Shown: in pieces, positions 1-6,107 of the stretch
Position numbering within the stretch: position 1 is the stretch's first letter
Layout: every line of letters starts with the position of its first letter
Assembly (NCBI GenBank): GCA_900541915.1
Contig: UQLS01000020.1
Coordinates: 1 to 32,864 of the forward strand
From: an uncultured Phascolarctobacterium sp.
GTDB lineage: Bacteria > Bacillota > Negativicutes > Acidaminococcales > Acidaminococcaceae
Direction of reading: 5' to 3'
DNA length: 32,864 nucleotides
Translations under genes and position numbers: made by a program
The notes under the pieces: generated by a model
What the model was told of the DNA's origin: nothing
Databases searched by the model: none
Seen by the model: only the letters and a program-made list of their open reading frames with translations

Positions 1-55
1 GAGCGCTTCCTTGGGGTGGAAGAGGTCGTGGGTTCAAATCCCGCCGCTCCGACCA
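1..55 (+). tRNA. tRNA-Pro (GGG), 3' part, cut by window start
   Basis: The visible part starts just before the anticodon arm. A 5-bp stem (6-10 with 18-22) encloses a 7-base loop with anticodon GGG at 13-15. A T arm (28-32/40-44, loop TTCAAAT), a 7-nt acceptor strand (45-51), discriminator A52 and an encoded CCA (53-55) follow. The 5' acceptor strand and D arm lie outside the window. GGG reads the proline codon CCC. Confidence 0.9.
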
Positions 56-70
56 ACAATTTAAAACTGA

Positions 71-107
71 TTTCTATGATTTCCGTTTTGAATCACAATC
101 ATAGAAA
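71..107. repeat. 11-bp inverted repeat after tRNA-Pro
   Basis: Arms at 71-81 and 97-107 are perfect reverse complements (TTTCTATGATT and its complement) around a 15-nt loop. The right arm overlaps the first bases of the terminator stem at 105, so the two hairpins compete at their junction. The function is unknown. Confidence 0.55.
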
Positions 108-140
108 AATAAGAGGGCTTTTAATAGCCCTCTTATTTTT
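105..140. terminator. Bidirectional rho-independent terminator between tRNA-Pro and the methylase
   Basis: A 15-bp perfect stem (105-119 with 126-140) has a GC-rich core AGAGGGCT and A/T tracts on both sides. It can therefore end the plus-strand tRNA transcript and the minus-strand methylase transcript, whose stop codon lies inside the right arm. Confidence 0.85.
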
Positions 141-1251
141 TTATACTTGCTTTATATTTGCGATATTGCTCTCTTATATCAGAAATTGATACTAGATTAC
201 CGTCTCTCATAACATACCAATAATCAAATCCATTCAGTCTATCAGACTTAGATTTTTTTGCTTTAGCAGCACATGAGTGCATATCCATTAACTCTCCATT
301 AAATAATAATTTCCCATCATCATTTAATATAGCATTAGCGCTATTATTTTTTAAATAAAAAAGCTCACCTTCAAAGAAATATTTTTCTTTAATCATCTCA
401 CTAATGCTTACTTTTAAAGGTTTTACATCAAACTGAGCTCTAGCTATTGGAGTATCTTCAAAGCAAATATCTTTTATTCTTTGTTCACCATACTTACAAT
501 ATTTTTTCTCTCTTTCAATCATTATATACTGTCGGCCTAATTTTTTTGCTACAGCTGCAGTAGTCATTGTTCCTCCGAATGGATCAAGAACAGTATCACC
601 AATATTAGAAGATATAGCAATTATTCTGTATAATAGTTCTTCTGGCTTTTGTGTACTATGCAATTTATTATTTAAGTCATCTTTAATTCTTTCAGAGCCA
701 GAACATACAGCTATTTTCCACACGGAACCTAATTGTTTTCTCACTCCATTATTGAACTCATTTTCTGCAACAGTATCTAAATTAAGCTCTTTAGCAGTCT
801 TATAATGAAAAGTAAATTTTGATTTTTTCGATTTTGTCGCCCATATTAGTGTTTCATGACTATTATTTAATCGTGTACCCATAAAATTAGGTGTAGGATT
901 CTTTTTTAACCAAATCACATCGTTAATAAACCAAAATCCTAACTTTTGCATTAAAGAGCCAATAGTATATATACATTGCATTCCACCTATGACCCATATG
1001 CATCCATCTTTTTTTAATACTCGTAAACATTCATTAAGCCAATTTTCAGTAAAATGTTCGTATTCCTCTAATGAAGAAAACTGATCCCATTCATCATCAC
1101 ATCCATCATATATAGATCCATTTACACGTTTTAATACGCCTTCAACTCTGAGCCAATATGGCGGATCAGCAAATATTAAATCAATGCTATTATCAGGTAT
1201 ACTTTTTAGTACTTCAAGACAATCCCCATTTATAATTACATTACTCTTCAT
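133..1251 (-). CDS. DNA adenine-N6 methyltransferase, HinfI/CcrM-like (beta class)
   Basis: This is the modification half of a restriction-modification pair. It should transfer a methyl group from SAM to N6 of adenine; a GANTC target is inferred from family resemblance only. The catalytic motif DPPY is at residues 29-32, and the SAM-binding region (DPFGGTM, 223-229) lies far downstream with the target-recognition part between them. That order defines the beta class. The segment HSTQKPEELLYR precedes motif I. Residues about 280-372 resemble the C-terminal RAMA-type extension of HinfI/CcrM enzymes. Oddly, the usual FxGxG of motif I reads FGGTM, with Met229 in place of the last Gly. The ATG directly follows the stop of the upstream endonuclease gene, and its AGGGAG ribosome site lies inside that gene's end. 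Base composition is much more AT-rich than in the genes from rlmH onward, suggesting horizontal acquisition. Confidence 0.88.
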   Translation of the reverse strand: MKSNVIINGDCLEVLKSIPDNSIDLIFADPPYWLRVEGVLKRVNGSIYDGCDDEWDQFSSLEEYEHFTENWLNECLRVLKKDGCIWVIGGMQCIYTIGSLMQKLGFWFINDVIWLKKNPTPNFMGTRLNNSHETLIWATKSKKSKFTFHYKTAKELNLDTVAENEFNNGVRKQLGSVWKIAVCSGSERIKDDLNNKLHSTQKPEELLYRIIAISSNIGDTVLDPFGGTMTTAAVAKKLGRQYIMIEREKKYCKYGEQRIKDICFEDTPIARAQFDVKPLKVSISEMIKEKYFFEGELFYLKNNSANAILNDDGKLLFNGELMDMHSCAAKAKKSKSDRLNGFDYWYVMRDGNLVSISDIREQYRKYKASIKK

Positions 1252-2073
1252 TTACTCCCTCACTTTTCTCAAATTTACATTTTTAGGAAATAACTCTTTT
1301 CTTAATTGGACATATTCTGGTTTTTCAGAATATAACTTGTTAAACAATCTAGGTTCTTCTCTTTTTAACCTACGCAAAGCCTGTAGTATTTCATTACTAC
1401 TATCAAAATCAGGAACATATAACATTTCAGAATTTTGTTCTGCTTTAACTCTAGCTAAATGTCCCACTAATTCATTCCAAACAGCCTCATTCTTAAATAT
1501 TTCTGTAAATAAAGTACTACCATATAAAATAAAAATATCTACATTTTCAATATTTTCACTACTTGCTTGCCCAGTATAATATCTTCTATTTTTCACCAAA
1601 GTTTCATCGATAAACCACATTATAGCAATAATTTTTCTTCCAGGATTTTTTCTTCTCAATAGTTCATATTTTTTTCTAAAATTATCATATTGACCTCTTT
1701 TCTTAGTGCTATCATGGTCATCTCTAATTTTTTGCTCTATTAAATATAACTCACCAGTCTTTTCGTTTAAAAATACTTGGTCAGCACTTAAAGCATTCCC
1801 ATCTGGGTCACAACCAATATTTTTCTCTAAATTTTTATACCCCATATATCCAATATATTCTGTAATGATATCTTCCATAAAATCACCAAACTTAATTTCT
1901 CTACTCTGAGTAACATTTTGCATAAGTTTAGTTTTGGCATTACTTAATCTAAAACAACCAGTATATCTATGTGGATTTTGAACAACTTTTACTAAAAGAT
2001 CATAGTAAAATTCATCATCAGATTTTATTTTTTCGTTCAATTTGGCATGGAAATATTCATAACTTATAATCAT
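1252..2073 (-). CDS. Type II restriction endonuclease, HinfI-like (PD-(D/E)xK fold)
   Basis: This is probably the restriction partner of the adjacent methylase, cutting the same unmethylated site. A PD-(D/E)xK-like active site is visible: Asp in SADQVF (about residue 98 from this start), then YLIEQK about 15 residues on, giving the E-x-K pair, followed by basic and acidic residues (IRDDHDSTKKRGQ). No frameshift or internal stop is seen. The frame can be extended to a TTG at 2088, but that TTGGAGG is itself a good ribosome site 8 nt before the ATG at 2073, so the ATG is preferred (273 aa). The gene is transcribed first and abuts the methylase ATG. There is no controller (C) protein gene nearby. 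The family assignment rests on the methylase pairing, size and motif. The HinfI specificity is inferred. Confidence 0.78.
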   Translation of the reverse strand: MIISYEYFHAKLNEKIKSDDEFYYDLLVKVVQNPHRYTGCFRLSNAKTKLMQNVTQSREIKFGDFMEDIITEYIGYMGYKNLEKNIGCDPDGNALSADQVFLNEKTGELYLIEQKIRDDHDSTKKRGQYDNFRKKYELLRRKNPGRKIIAIMWFIDETLVKNRRYYTGQASSENIENVDIFILYGSTLFTEIFKNEAVWNELVGHLARVKAEQNSEMLYVPDFDSSNEILQALRRLKREEPRLFNKLYSEKPEYVQLRKELFPKNVNLRKVRE

Positions 2074-2109
2074 AACCTTTTCCTCCAAAGCACAAAATTC
2101 ATTCCATAT

Positions 2110-2118
2110 ATTATAGCA
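2110..2118 (-). promoter_or_regulatory. Extended -10 promoter of the R-M operon
   Basis: The minus strand reads TGCTATAAT, a perfect -10 with the TGn extension, about 35 nt before the endonuclease start. No good -35 box is present 17 nt upstream, as expected for an extended -10 promoter. Confidence 0.55.
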
Positions 2119-2163
2119 TAAAAAATTGAATTTTGTTTTGCCCAGAAAGTTATGCGTTTATGA

Positions 2164-2181
2164 CTATAACCTAGCTTATAG
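2164..2181. repeat. Short palindrome upstream of the R-M promoter
   Basis: CTATAA (2164-2169) and TTATAG (2176-2181) form a perfect 6-bp dyad around a 6-nt centre, about 50 bp upstream of the endonuclease -10. It could be an operator, but no C-protein gene is present. In AT-rich DNA this could be chance. Confidence 0.3.
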
Positions 2182-2277
2182 CCAATATTTAATTAAAATA
2201 ATTACTGTATAATATCATCTTATATCTTAAAATATTTCCTATACACTTAAATTTCACTTAATCTTTATAGTATAAAT

Positions 2278-2315
2278 AAAACCCTGACTATGGTTATAAA
2301 CATAGTCAGGGTTTT
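2278..2315 (-). terminator. Rho-independent terminator after rlmH
   Basis: A 12-bp perfect stem (2281-2292 with 2301-2312) is extended by A/T pairs, and the minus-strand transcript runs into TTTTATTTAT. It closes the deoC-walJ-htrA-rlmH operon and separates it from the R-M genes. Plus-strand Ts also allow reverse use. Confidence 0.85.
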
Positions 2316-2332
2316 TCTGTTATTTTGAGCAC

Positions 2333-2366
2333 TTAAAAGTAATACGGTTCACCATTACTGATTCAG
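2333..2366 (-). pseudogene. Diverged duplicate of the rlmH 3' end (attachment-site-like)
   Basis: Read on the minus strand, 2362-2333 codes for ISNGEPYYF-stop, beside ISRGEPYHL-stop at the end of rlmH (2416-2387). Six of nine residues and the stop codon are in register. The DNA shares an uninterrupted 12-mer, GGTGAACCGTAT, offset by exactly 54 bp. An in-frame stop lies just upstream, so it is not a gene. The 3' end of rlmH (orfX) is the known insertion site of SCC-type elements in staphylococci. A leftover att copy between rlmH and a foreign-looking R-M pair fits that picture, but no recombinase gene is in the window. Confidence 0.65.
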
Positions 2367-2386
2367 AGTATTTCAATTTTATTTCC

Positions 2387-2866
2387 CTAAAGGTGATACG
2401 GTTCACCGCGGCTGATTTTAAAAGCGCGGTAAATCTGCTCCACTAACAGCAGTCTTATCATCTGGTGAGTAAAAGTCATCTTGGAAAAGCTTAAGGCAAA
2501 ATCTGCCCGACGGCGCAGATCATCCGTATAGCCAAAAGCTCCGCCGATAACAAAGGTTATGTGGCTTTTCCCGCTCAGTGCCAGCTCATCTAGCTTAGCT
2601 GCCAGGTCAGGAGAAGACAACTGCTTACCAATTACATCCAGCAAAATCACATAGGAATTTTCCGGAATAATATTCAGCAGCCTTTGAGTTTCCTTCTCCA
2701 GCACCTGCTGCTTCTGGGCCGGCGACGGATCATCCGGCATTCTTTCCTCGCCGATAGCTGCAACCTCCAGCTTGCAGAAAGGCGTTAACCTTTTAGTAAA
2801 TTCTTCAATACCGGCAGTAAGATATTTTTCCTTAATCTTGCCTACACAAGCAATCGTTATCTTCAC
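2387..2866 (-). CDS. rlmH: 23S rRNA (pseudouridine-1915-N3)-methyltransferase RlmH
   Basis: RlmH methylates N3 of pseudouridine 1915 in helix 69 of 23S rRNA on assembled 70S ribosomes, using SAM. The protein has the standard length of 159 aa. It carries the SPOUT-type SAM loop FVIGGAFGY (about residues 104-112), the segment FALSFSKMTFTHQMIRLLLVEQIYRAF and the conserved C-terminal GEPYH. It starts at GTG, 3 nt after the htrA stop, with AAAGGA as ribosome site. It is the last gene of the walJ-htrA-rlmH operon, an order well known in Firmicutes. Its 3' end is repeated 54 bp downstream. Confidence 0.97.
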   Translation of the reverse strand: MKITIACVGKIKEKYLTAGIEEFTKRLTPFCKLEVAAIGEERMPDDPSPAQKQQVLEKETQRLLNIIPENSYVILLDVIGKQLSSPDLAAKLDELALSGKSHITFVIGGAFGYTDDLRRRADFALSFSKMTFTHQMIRLLLVEQIYRAFKISRGEPYHL

Positions 2867-2869
2867 GGC

Positions 2870-3961
2870 TTAGTATCCTTTCGGCACTTCTGCCAGTGTT
2901 ACCTGTCTGCTTTCAGCAGCGCCATTGCGCATAATGGTTACTTCTACCGTATCACCTACCCGGCATTCGCTCAGCTTGGTACGCAGATCTACAGCAGTGC
3001 TTACCTTATTGCCGTTAAAGCTGAGAATGATGTCACCGGCACGGATACCAGCCTCATCAGCCGGACTGCCCTGTACTACCTTGACGATAAAGATACCGCC
3101 GTGCAAATCAATTTCAAAGCCGTAACGCGCTGCAATATCCTTATCCATCAGCGAAGCGCCCAGATACGGACGAGCAATACGTCCTTTTTCTACCAGTTCA
3201 TCCAAAATCGGTTTAGCAGTATTTACCGGAATAGCAAAGCCGATGCCTTCTACGCCGCTTACTGCCACTTTAGCGCTGTTAATGCCCACTACTTCACCAT
3301 CAGCATTTACTAAAGCACCGCCGCTGTTGCCGGGGTTAATAGCCGCATCAGTCTGAATAAGGTTGAATTTACGCTCACCCACTTCAATACTGCGATTCAA
3401 AGCGCTGATAACGCCTGCAGTAACACTGCCGCGGAATTCAAGTCCCAGCGGATTGCCGATAGCAATAGCCGGCTCGCCAACTAACAAACTGTCGGAGTCG
3501 CCGAATTTTGCTACTGGCAGATTATCCTCGTCAATCTTTACTACAGCCAAATCAGTTACTGCATCTGCGCCAAGCACTTTGCCTTTTACAGTGCGCCCAT
3601 CTGTCAGGCTGACGATAATTTCAGAAGCACCCTCTACTACATGGTTATTGGTAGCGATATAGCCGCGCTTATCATAGATAACGCCGCTGCCGGTACCGCG
3701 TTCAGTCAGCTGCACGCGGTTAAAGATATCACGTACATAAGCTTTGTTGGTAATACCTACAACGGCCGGACCAACTTTGCTTGCTGCTGCTACAATTGGC
3801 GTATTGCGCGCCGCGCTCAGCTTCTGCTCTGTCGCTGCCGGTTTGGTATCCTTTACGGCAGCATTAGTCTTATTGTCGCCGCAGCCTGCAATCAGCACTG
3901 CGGCGCCAAGCAGTCCGCAAATAAAAATATTCAGTGATTTTTTGATAAGCCTGTTGCTCAT
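2870..3961 (-). CDS. htrA: HtrA/DegP-family serine protease with one PDZ domain, lipoprotein
   Basis: This is an envelope quality-control protease that degrades or refolds misfolded exported proteins. The N-terminus has a basic stretch, a hydrophobic segment and the lipobox LIAGC (Cys27), so it is predicted to be lipid-anchored rather than the usual single-pass HtrA. The trypsin-like domain spans about residues 55-255, with catalytic His107 (NNHVVEG), Asp137 (VTDLAVVKI) and Ser213 (NPGNSGGAL). One PDZ domain follows (about 270-355, containing GSPADEAGIRAGDIILSFNG), ending in PKGY. The length of 363 aa is usual for Gram-positive HtrA. It sits between walJ (18 nt upstream) and rlmH (3 nt downstream). 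The protease call is firm; lipid anchoring is read from the lipobox. Confidence 0.95.
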   Translation of the reverse strand: MSNRLIKKSLNIFICGLLGAAVLIAGCGDNKTNAAVKDTKPAATEQKLSAARNTPIVAAASKVGPAVVGITNKAYVRDIFNRVQLTERGTGSGVIYDKRGYIATNNHVVEGASEIIVSLTDGRTVKGKVLGADAVTDLAVVKIDEDNLPVAKFGDSDSLLVGEPAIAIGNPLGLEFRGSVTAGVISALNRSIEVGERKFNLIQTDAAINPGNSGGALVNADGEVVGINSAKVAVSGVEGIGFAIPVNTAKPILDELVEKGRIARPYLGASLMDKDIAARYGFEIDLHGGIFIVKVVQGSPADEAGIRAGDIILSFNGNKVSTAVDLRTKLSECRVGDTVEVTIMRNGAAESRQVTLAEVPKGY

Positions 3962-3979
3962 TTGTTTTCACTCCCTGTA

Positions 3980-4756
3980 TTAAAAATCTGTCACGATTTT
4001 GTCCTGTGATGCCACAAGCAGCCTGGTATCAAGACTGCGGTGACAACCGGCAAAAATATTCTGCACCGTATCCACTGCCAGCTGGGGCAGATTATTTTCC
4101 TCGCTCAGATGGGCAAGGATAACATTCTCCGGCAGCTGCGGCAGCTTAGCCAGTAGCCAGCCTGCGCTTTCATTGGAAAGATGTCCCCGCGTGCTGAGGA
4201 TGCGGCGTTTTAAAAGCTCTGGGTAGGAACCGCTTTGCAGCATCTTAATATCGTGATTAGCCTCCAAGATCAGTGTATCTGCTCCAGCAGCTTCTTCCCT
4301 CACTATATCGGTTACAAAGCCAGTATCCGTAACATAGGTACATTTACTGCCTGCACAGTCAAAGCTGTAGCCGTGCGGATCGGCAGCATCATGAGAAGTA
4401 GCAAAGCTTCGTACCTGCACGCCGCCGCAGTCAAGACTGCGCCCGATAACACGGCAGCTTTTCCGCTGCACCTTATCATCCTTGCGCAGTATTGCCTGCC
4501 ATGTTCTTTCACTGCTGTAAACAGGCACGCTGTATTTTTTGGTAAAGGTCGCCAAACCTTTAACGTGGTCTGTATGTTCATGGGTAATAAATACGCCATC
4601 CAGCTCCTGCGCCGTCAGCCCAATCTCCTTGAGACGATTATCCAGCATCCGGCAGCTGATGCCGATATCAACCAGAAAATTGCGGCCGCCGCTGCTGATT
4701 AAAGCCGCGTTGCCCTTACTGCCGCTGGCCAGCATGGCTACCCTGAAAGCGCTCAT
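3980..4756 (-). CDS. walJ: MBL-fold metallohydrolase WalJ/YycJ
   Basis: This is a metallo-beta-lactamase-fold protein of the YycJ/WalJ family. Members are single-stranded DNA exonucleases linked to DNA repair and to coordination of replication with cell-wall growth. The start SGSKGNAALI and the metal motif HEHTDH (residues 59-64) are typical, with further ligands in SHDAADPHG, TDTGF and LSEENN. The length of 258 aa fits. The gene overlaps deoC by 4 nt (ATGA) and precedes htrA. In many Firmicutes it follows the walKR two-component genes. These are absent here, where deoC takes the upstream place. Confidence 0.92.
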   Translation of the reverse strand: MSAFRVAMLASGSKGNAALISSGGRNFLVDIGISCRMLDNRLKEIGLTAQELDGVFITHEHTDHVKGLATFTKKYSVPVYSSERTWQAILRKDDKVQRKSCRVIGRSLDCGGVQVRSFATSHDAADPHGYSFDCAGSKCTYVTDTGFVTDIVREEAAGADTLILEANHDIKMLQSGSYPELLKRRILSTRGHLSNESAGWLLAKLPQLPENVILAHLSEENNLPQLAVDTVQNIFAGCHRSLDTRLLVASQDKIVTDF

Positions 4757-5406
4757 GCTTCTTCTGCCGCAATCGCGGCTCCGGCACTGGTGCCAATCCT
4801 GTCGGCACCGGCAGACAGCATGGTTTGTGCATCTGCTAAATTACGGATGCCGCCCGCTGCCTTAACCTTCAACCCATATTTAGCGGCTTCCTCTGCCAGC
4901 AGGCGTACATCGTGCTCTGTTGCGCCGCCGCTGTTAAAGCCGGTACTTGTCTTAACATAAGCCGCACCGCCGCGGGCAACAAGGCCGCAGGCAATACGCT
5001 TTTCTTCATCCGTCAGCAGGCAGGTTTCAATGATGACCTTAACAGGATAAGGCGCTGCTGCCTGCACTACTGCGGCAATATCCTCTACAACGCCGTCATA
5101 ATTACCGCTTTTAAAAGCCGCCAGGTTCATAACCATATCTATTTCATCCACATGGTCTTCTTCTACAGCCGTGCGTGCCGCCAGCGCTTTCACAGCCGTT
5201 CTGTCCGCACCTAACGGGAAACCGACTACCGTTACTACCCGCACATTGCTGCCGTTCAAAAGATGCCGCGCCAGTCCTGCATAGCAGGGATTAACACAGA
5301 CAGCAGCCAGTTTATATTGCAGCGCTTCCGCACATAAACGCATAATATCCCCTACCTGGGCATCAGGCTTCAGCAGGGTATGCTCCAGACGTTCAGCAAC
5401 TGTCAT
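4753..5406 (-). CDS. deoC: Deoxyribose-phosphate aldolase
   Basis: DeoC cleaves 2-deoxyribose-5-phosphate to glyceraldehyde-3-phosphate and acetaldehyde in deoxynucleoside breakdown. The class I aldolase residues are present: Schiff-base Lys152 in YVKTSTGF, the second active-site Lys182 in KAAGGIR, and Asp90 in DEIDMVMN. The length of 217 aa is normal for the short Firmicutes form. It is the first gene of the operon, translationally coupled to walJ by an ATGA overlap. No other deo genes are nearby, so it is separated from a classical nucleoside-catabolic cluster. Confidence 0.96.
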   Translation of the reverse strand: MTVAERLEHTLLKPDAQVGDIMRLCAEALQYKLAAVCVNPCYAGLARHLLNGSNVRVVTVVGFPLGADRTAVKALAARTAVEEDHVDEIDMVMNLAAFKSGNYDGVVEDIAAVVQAAAPYPVKVIIETCLLTDEEKRIACGLVARGGAAYVKTSTGFNSGGATEHDVRLLAEEAAKYGLKVKAAGGIRNLADAQTMLSAGADRIGTSAGAAIAAEEA

Positions 5407-5437
5407 TTTCTTCCACCTCTTATATCTTAATGTTTTT

Positions 5438-5446
5438 ATTATAGCA
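5438..5446 (-). promoter_or_regulatory. Extended -10 promoter of the deoC-walJ-htrA-rlmH operon
   Basis: The minus strand reads TGCTATAAT, about 32 nt before the deoC ATG. There is no convincing -35 box, but the TGn extension can compensate. The adjacent perR terminator insulates this unit. Confidence 0.55.
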
Positions 5447-5485
5447 GATTTAGCCTGCTGTATTGTAGCAAATTCGTAAAAAGAA

Positions 5486-5512
5486 AATACCTCTCCTATC
5501 AGGAAAGGTATT
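5486..5512 (-). terminator. Rho-independent terminator after perR
   Basis: AATACCT plus TCCT (5486-5497) pair with AGGA plus AGGTATT (5501-5512) around one mismatch and a 3-nt loop. The minus strand then runs into TTTTCTTTTT. Confidence 0.8.
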
Positions 5513-5520
5513 CGTCTTAA

Positions 5521-5946
5521 TCAATGTTTTTTGCGGCAGCGCGGGCAGACACCGAAGAAATAGCACTGATGGCCGCTGATGTCATAACCGCTTTCTTTTT
5601 CAGCTTCCTGTACCAGCGCCTGAGAATTAATCGCCACTACATCATCGACCGCACCGCAGACAGTGCACTGTACATGGTGATGCACACTGGTATCCGCATC
5701 ATAGCGGAAGCTGTCCTCACCGGTATTTAAAATTTGGATAGCGTTAATCTTATTCAGAATTTCTACCGTTTTATATACCGTAGCAAAGCTCATGGAAGGA
5801 TATTTGGGGCGCAGTTCATTATACAGCATCTCAGCACTGGGATGACTCTTGGTATTTGCCAGCACTTCATAAACAGCCAGACGCTGCGGTGTTACTTTGT
5901 AGCCGTTGCTGCGCAGAATAGTTGTAAGTTCCTGATTACTAAGCAT
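5521..5946 (-). CDS. perR: Fur-family transcriptional repressor, PerR-like
   Basis: This is a metal-dependent repressor, probably the peroxide sensor PerR that controls oxidative-stress and iron genes. A winged-helix DNA-binding half (about residues 1-80, with VTPQRLAVYEVL and SFATVYKTVEIL) is followed by the dimerisation half. Two CxxC pairs (Cys94/97 and Cys134/137) form the structural zinc site. His35, Asp83, His89, His91 and Asp102 align with the regulatory-metal ligands H37, D85, H91, H93 and D104 of Bacillus PerR. An Asp at the last position favours PerR over Fur, which has Glu there. The length of 141 aa is normal. It is divergent from tex, and palindromes in the shared spacer suggest autoregulation. 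Confidence 0.9.
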   Translation of the reverse strand: MLSNQELTTILRSNGYKVTPQRLAVYEVLANTKSHPSAEMLYNELRPKYPSMSFATVYKTVEILNKINAIQILNTGEDSFRYDADTSVHHHVQCTVCGAVDDVVAINSQALVQEAEKESGYDISGHQCYFFGVCPRCRKKH

Positions 5947-5958
5947 AGTACCTCCTCG

Positions 5959-5980
5959 TTATGATAAACAATTATCATAA
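5959..5980. promoter_or_regulatory. Palindromic Fur/PerR-like operator before perR
   Basis: Arms TTATGATAA (5959-5967) and TTATCATAA (5972-5980) are perfect reverse complements around ACAA. The half-sites look Fur-like, but the centre is one base longer than the standard 7-1-7 box. Its place 13 bp from the perR start suggests autorepression. Confidence 0.6.
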
Positions 5981-6034
5981 CATCCTAATAATCTTTATTG
6001 TTTATTTTACTGTAAAATTTATTATTTTGTCAAT

Positions 6035-6049
6035 AAATAATTATTATAA
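6035..6049. promoter_or_regulatory. PerR-box-like sequence before tex
   Basis: AAATAATTATTATAA matches the Bacillus PerR box (TTATAAT-N-ATTATAA) at 12 of 14 specified positions. It covers the -35 region of the tex promoter. The surrounding DNA is very AT-rich, which weakens the case. Confidence 0.45.
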
Positions 6050-6065
6050 TATATGTCAAGAAATC

Positions 6066-6074
6066 TGGTATAAT
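6066..6074 (+). promoter_or_regulatory. Extended -10 promoter of tex
   Basis: TGGTATAAT is a consensus -10 with TGn extension, 33 nt before the tex ATG. No clear -35 box is present at 17 nt. Confidence 0.55.
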
Positions 6075-6107
6075 ATAAGGAAAAATGTCTTTTTACGAGG
6101 TTTACTT

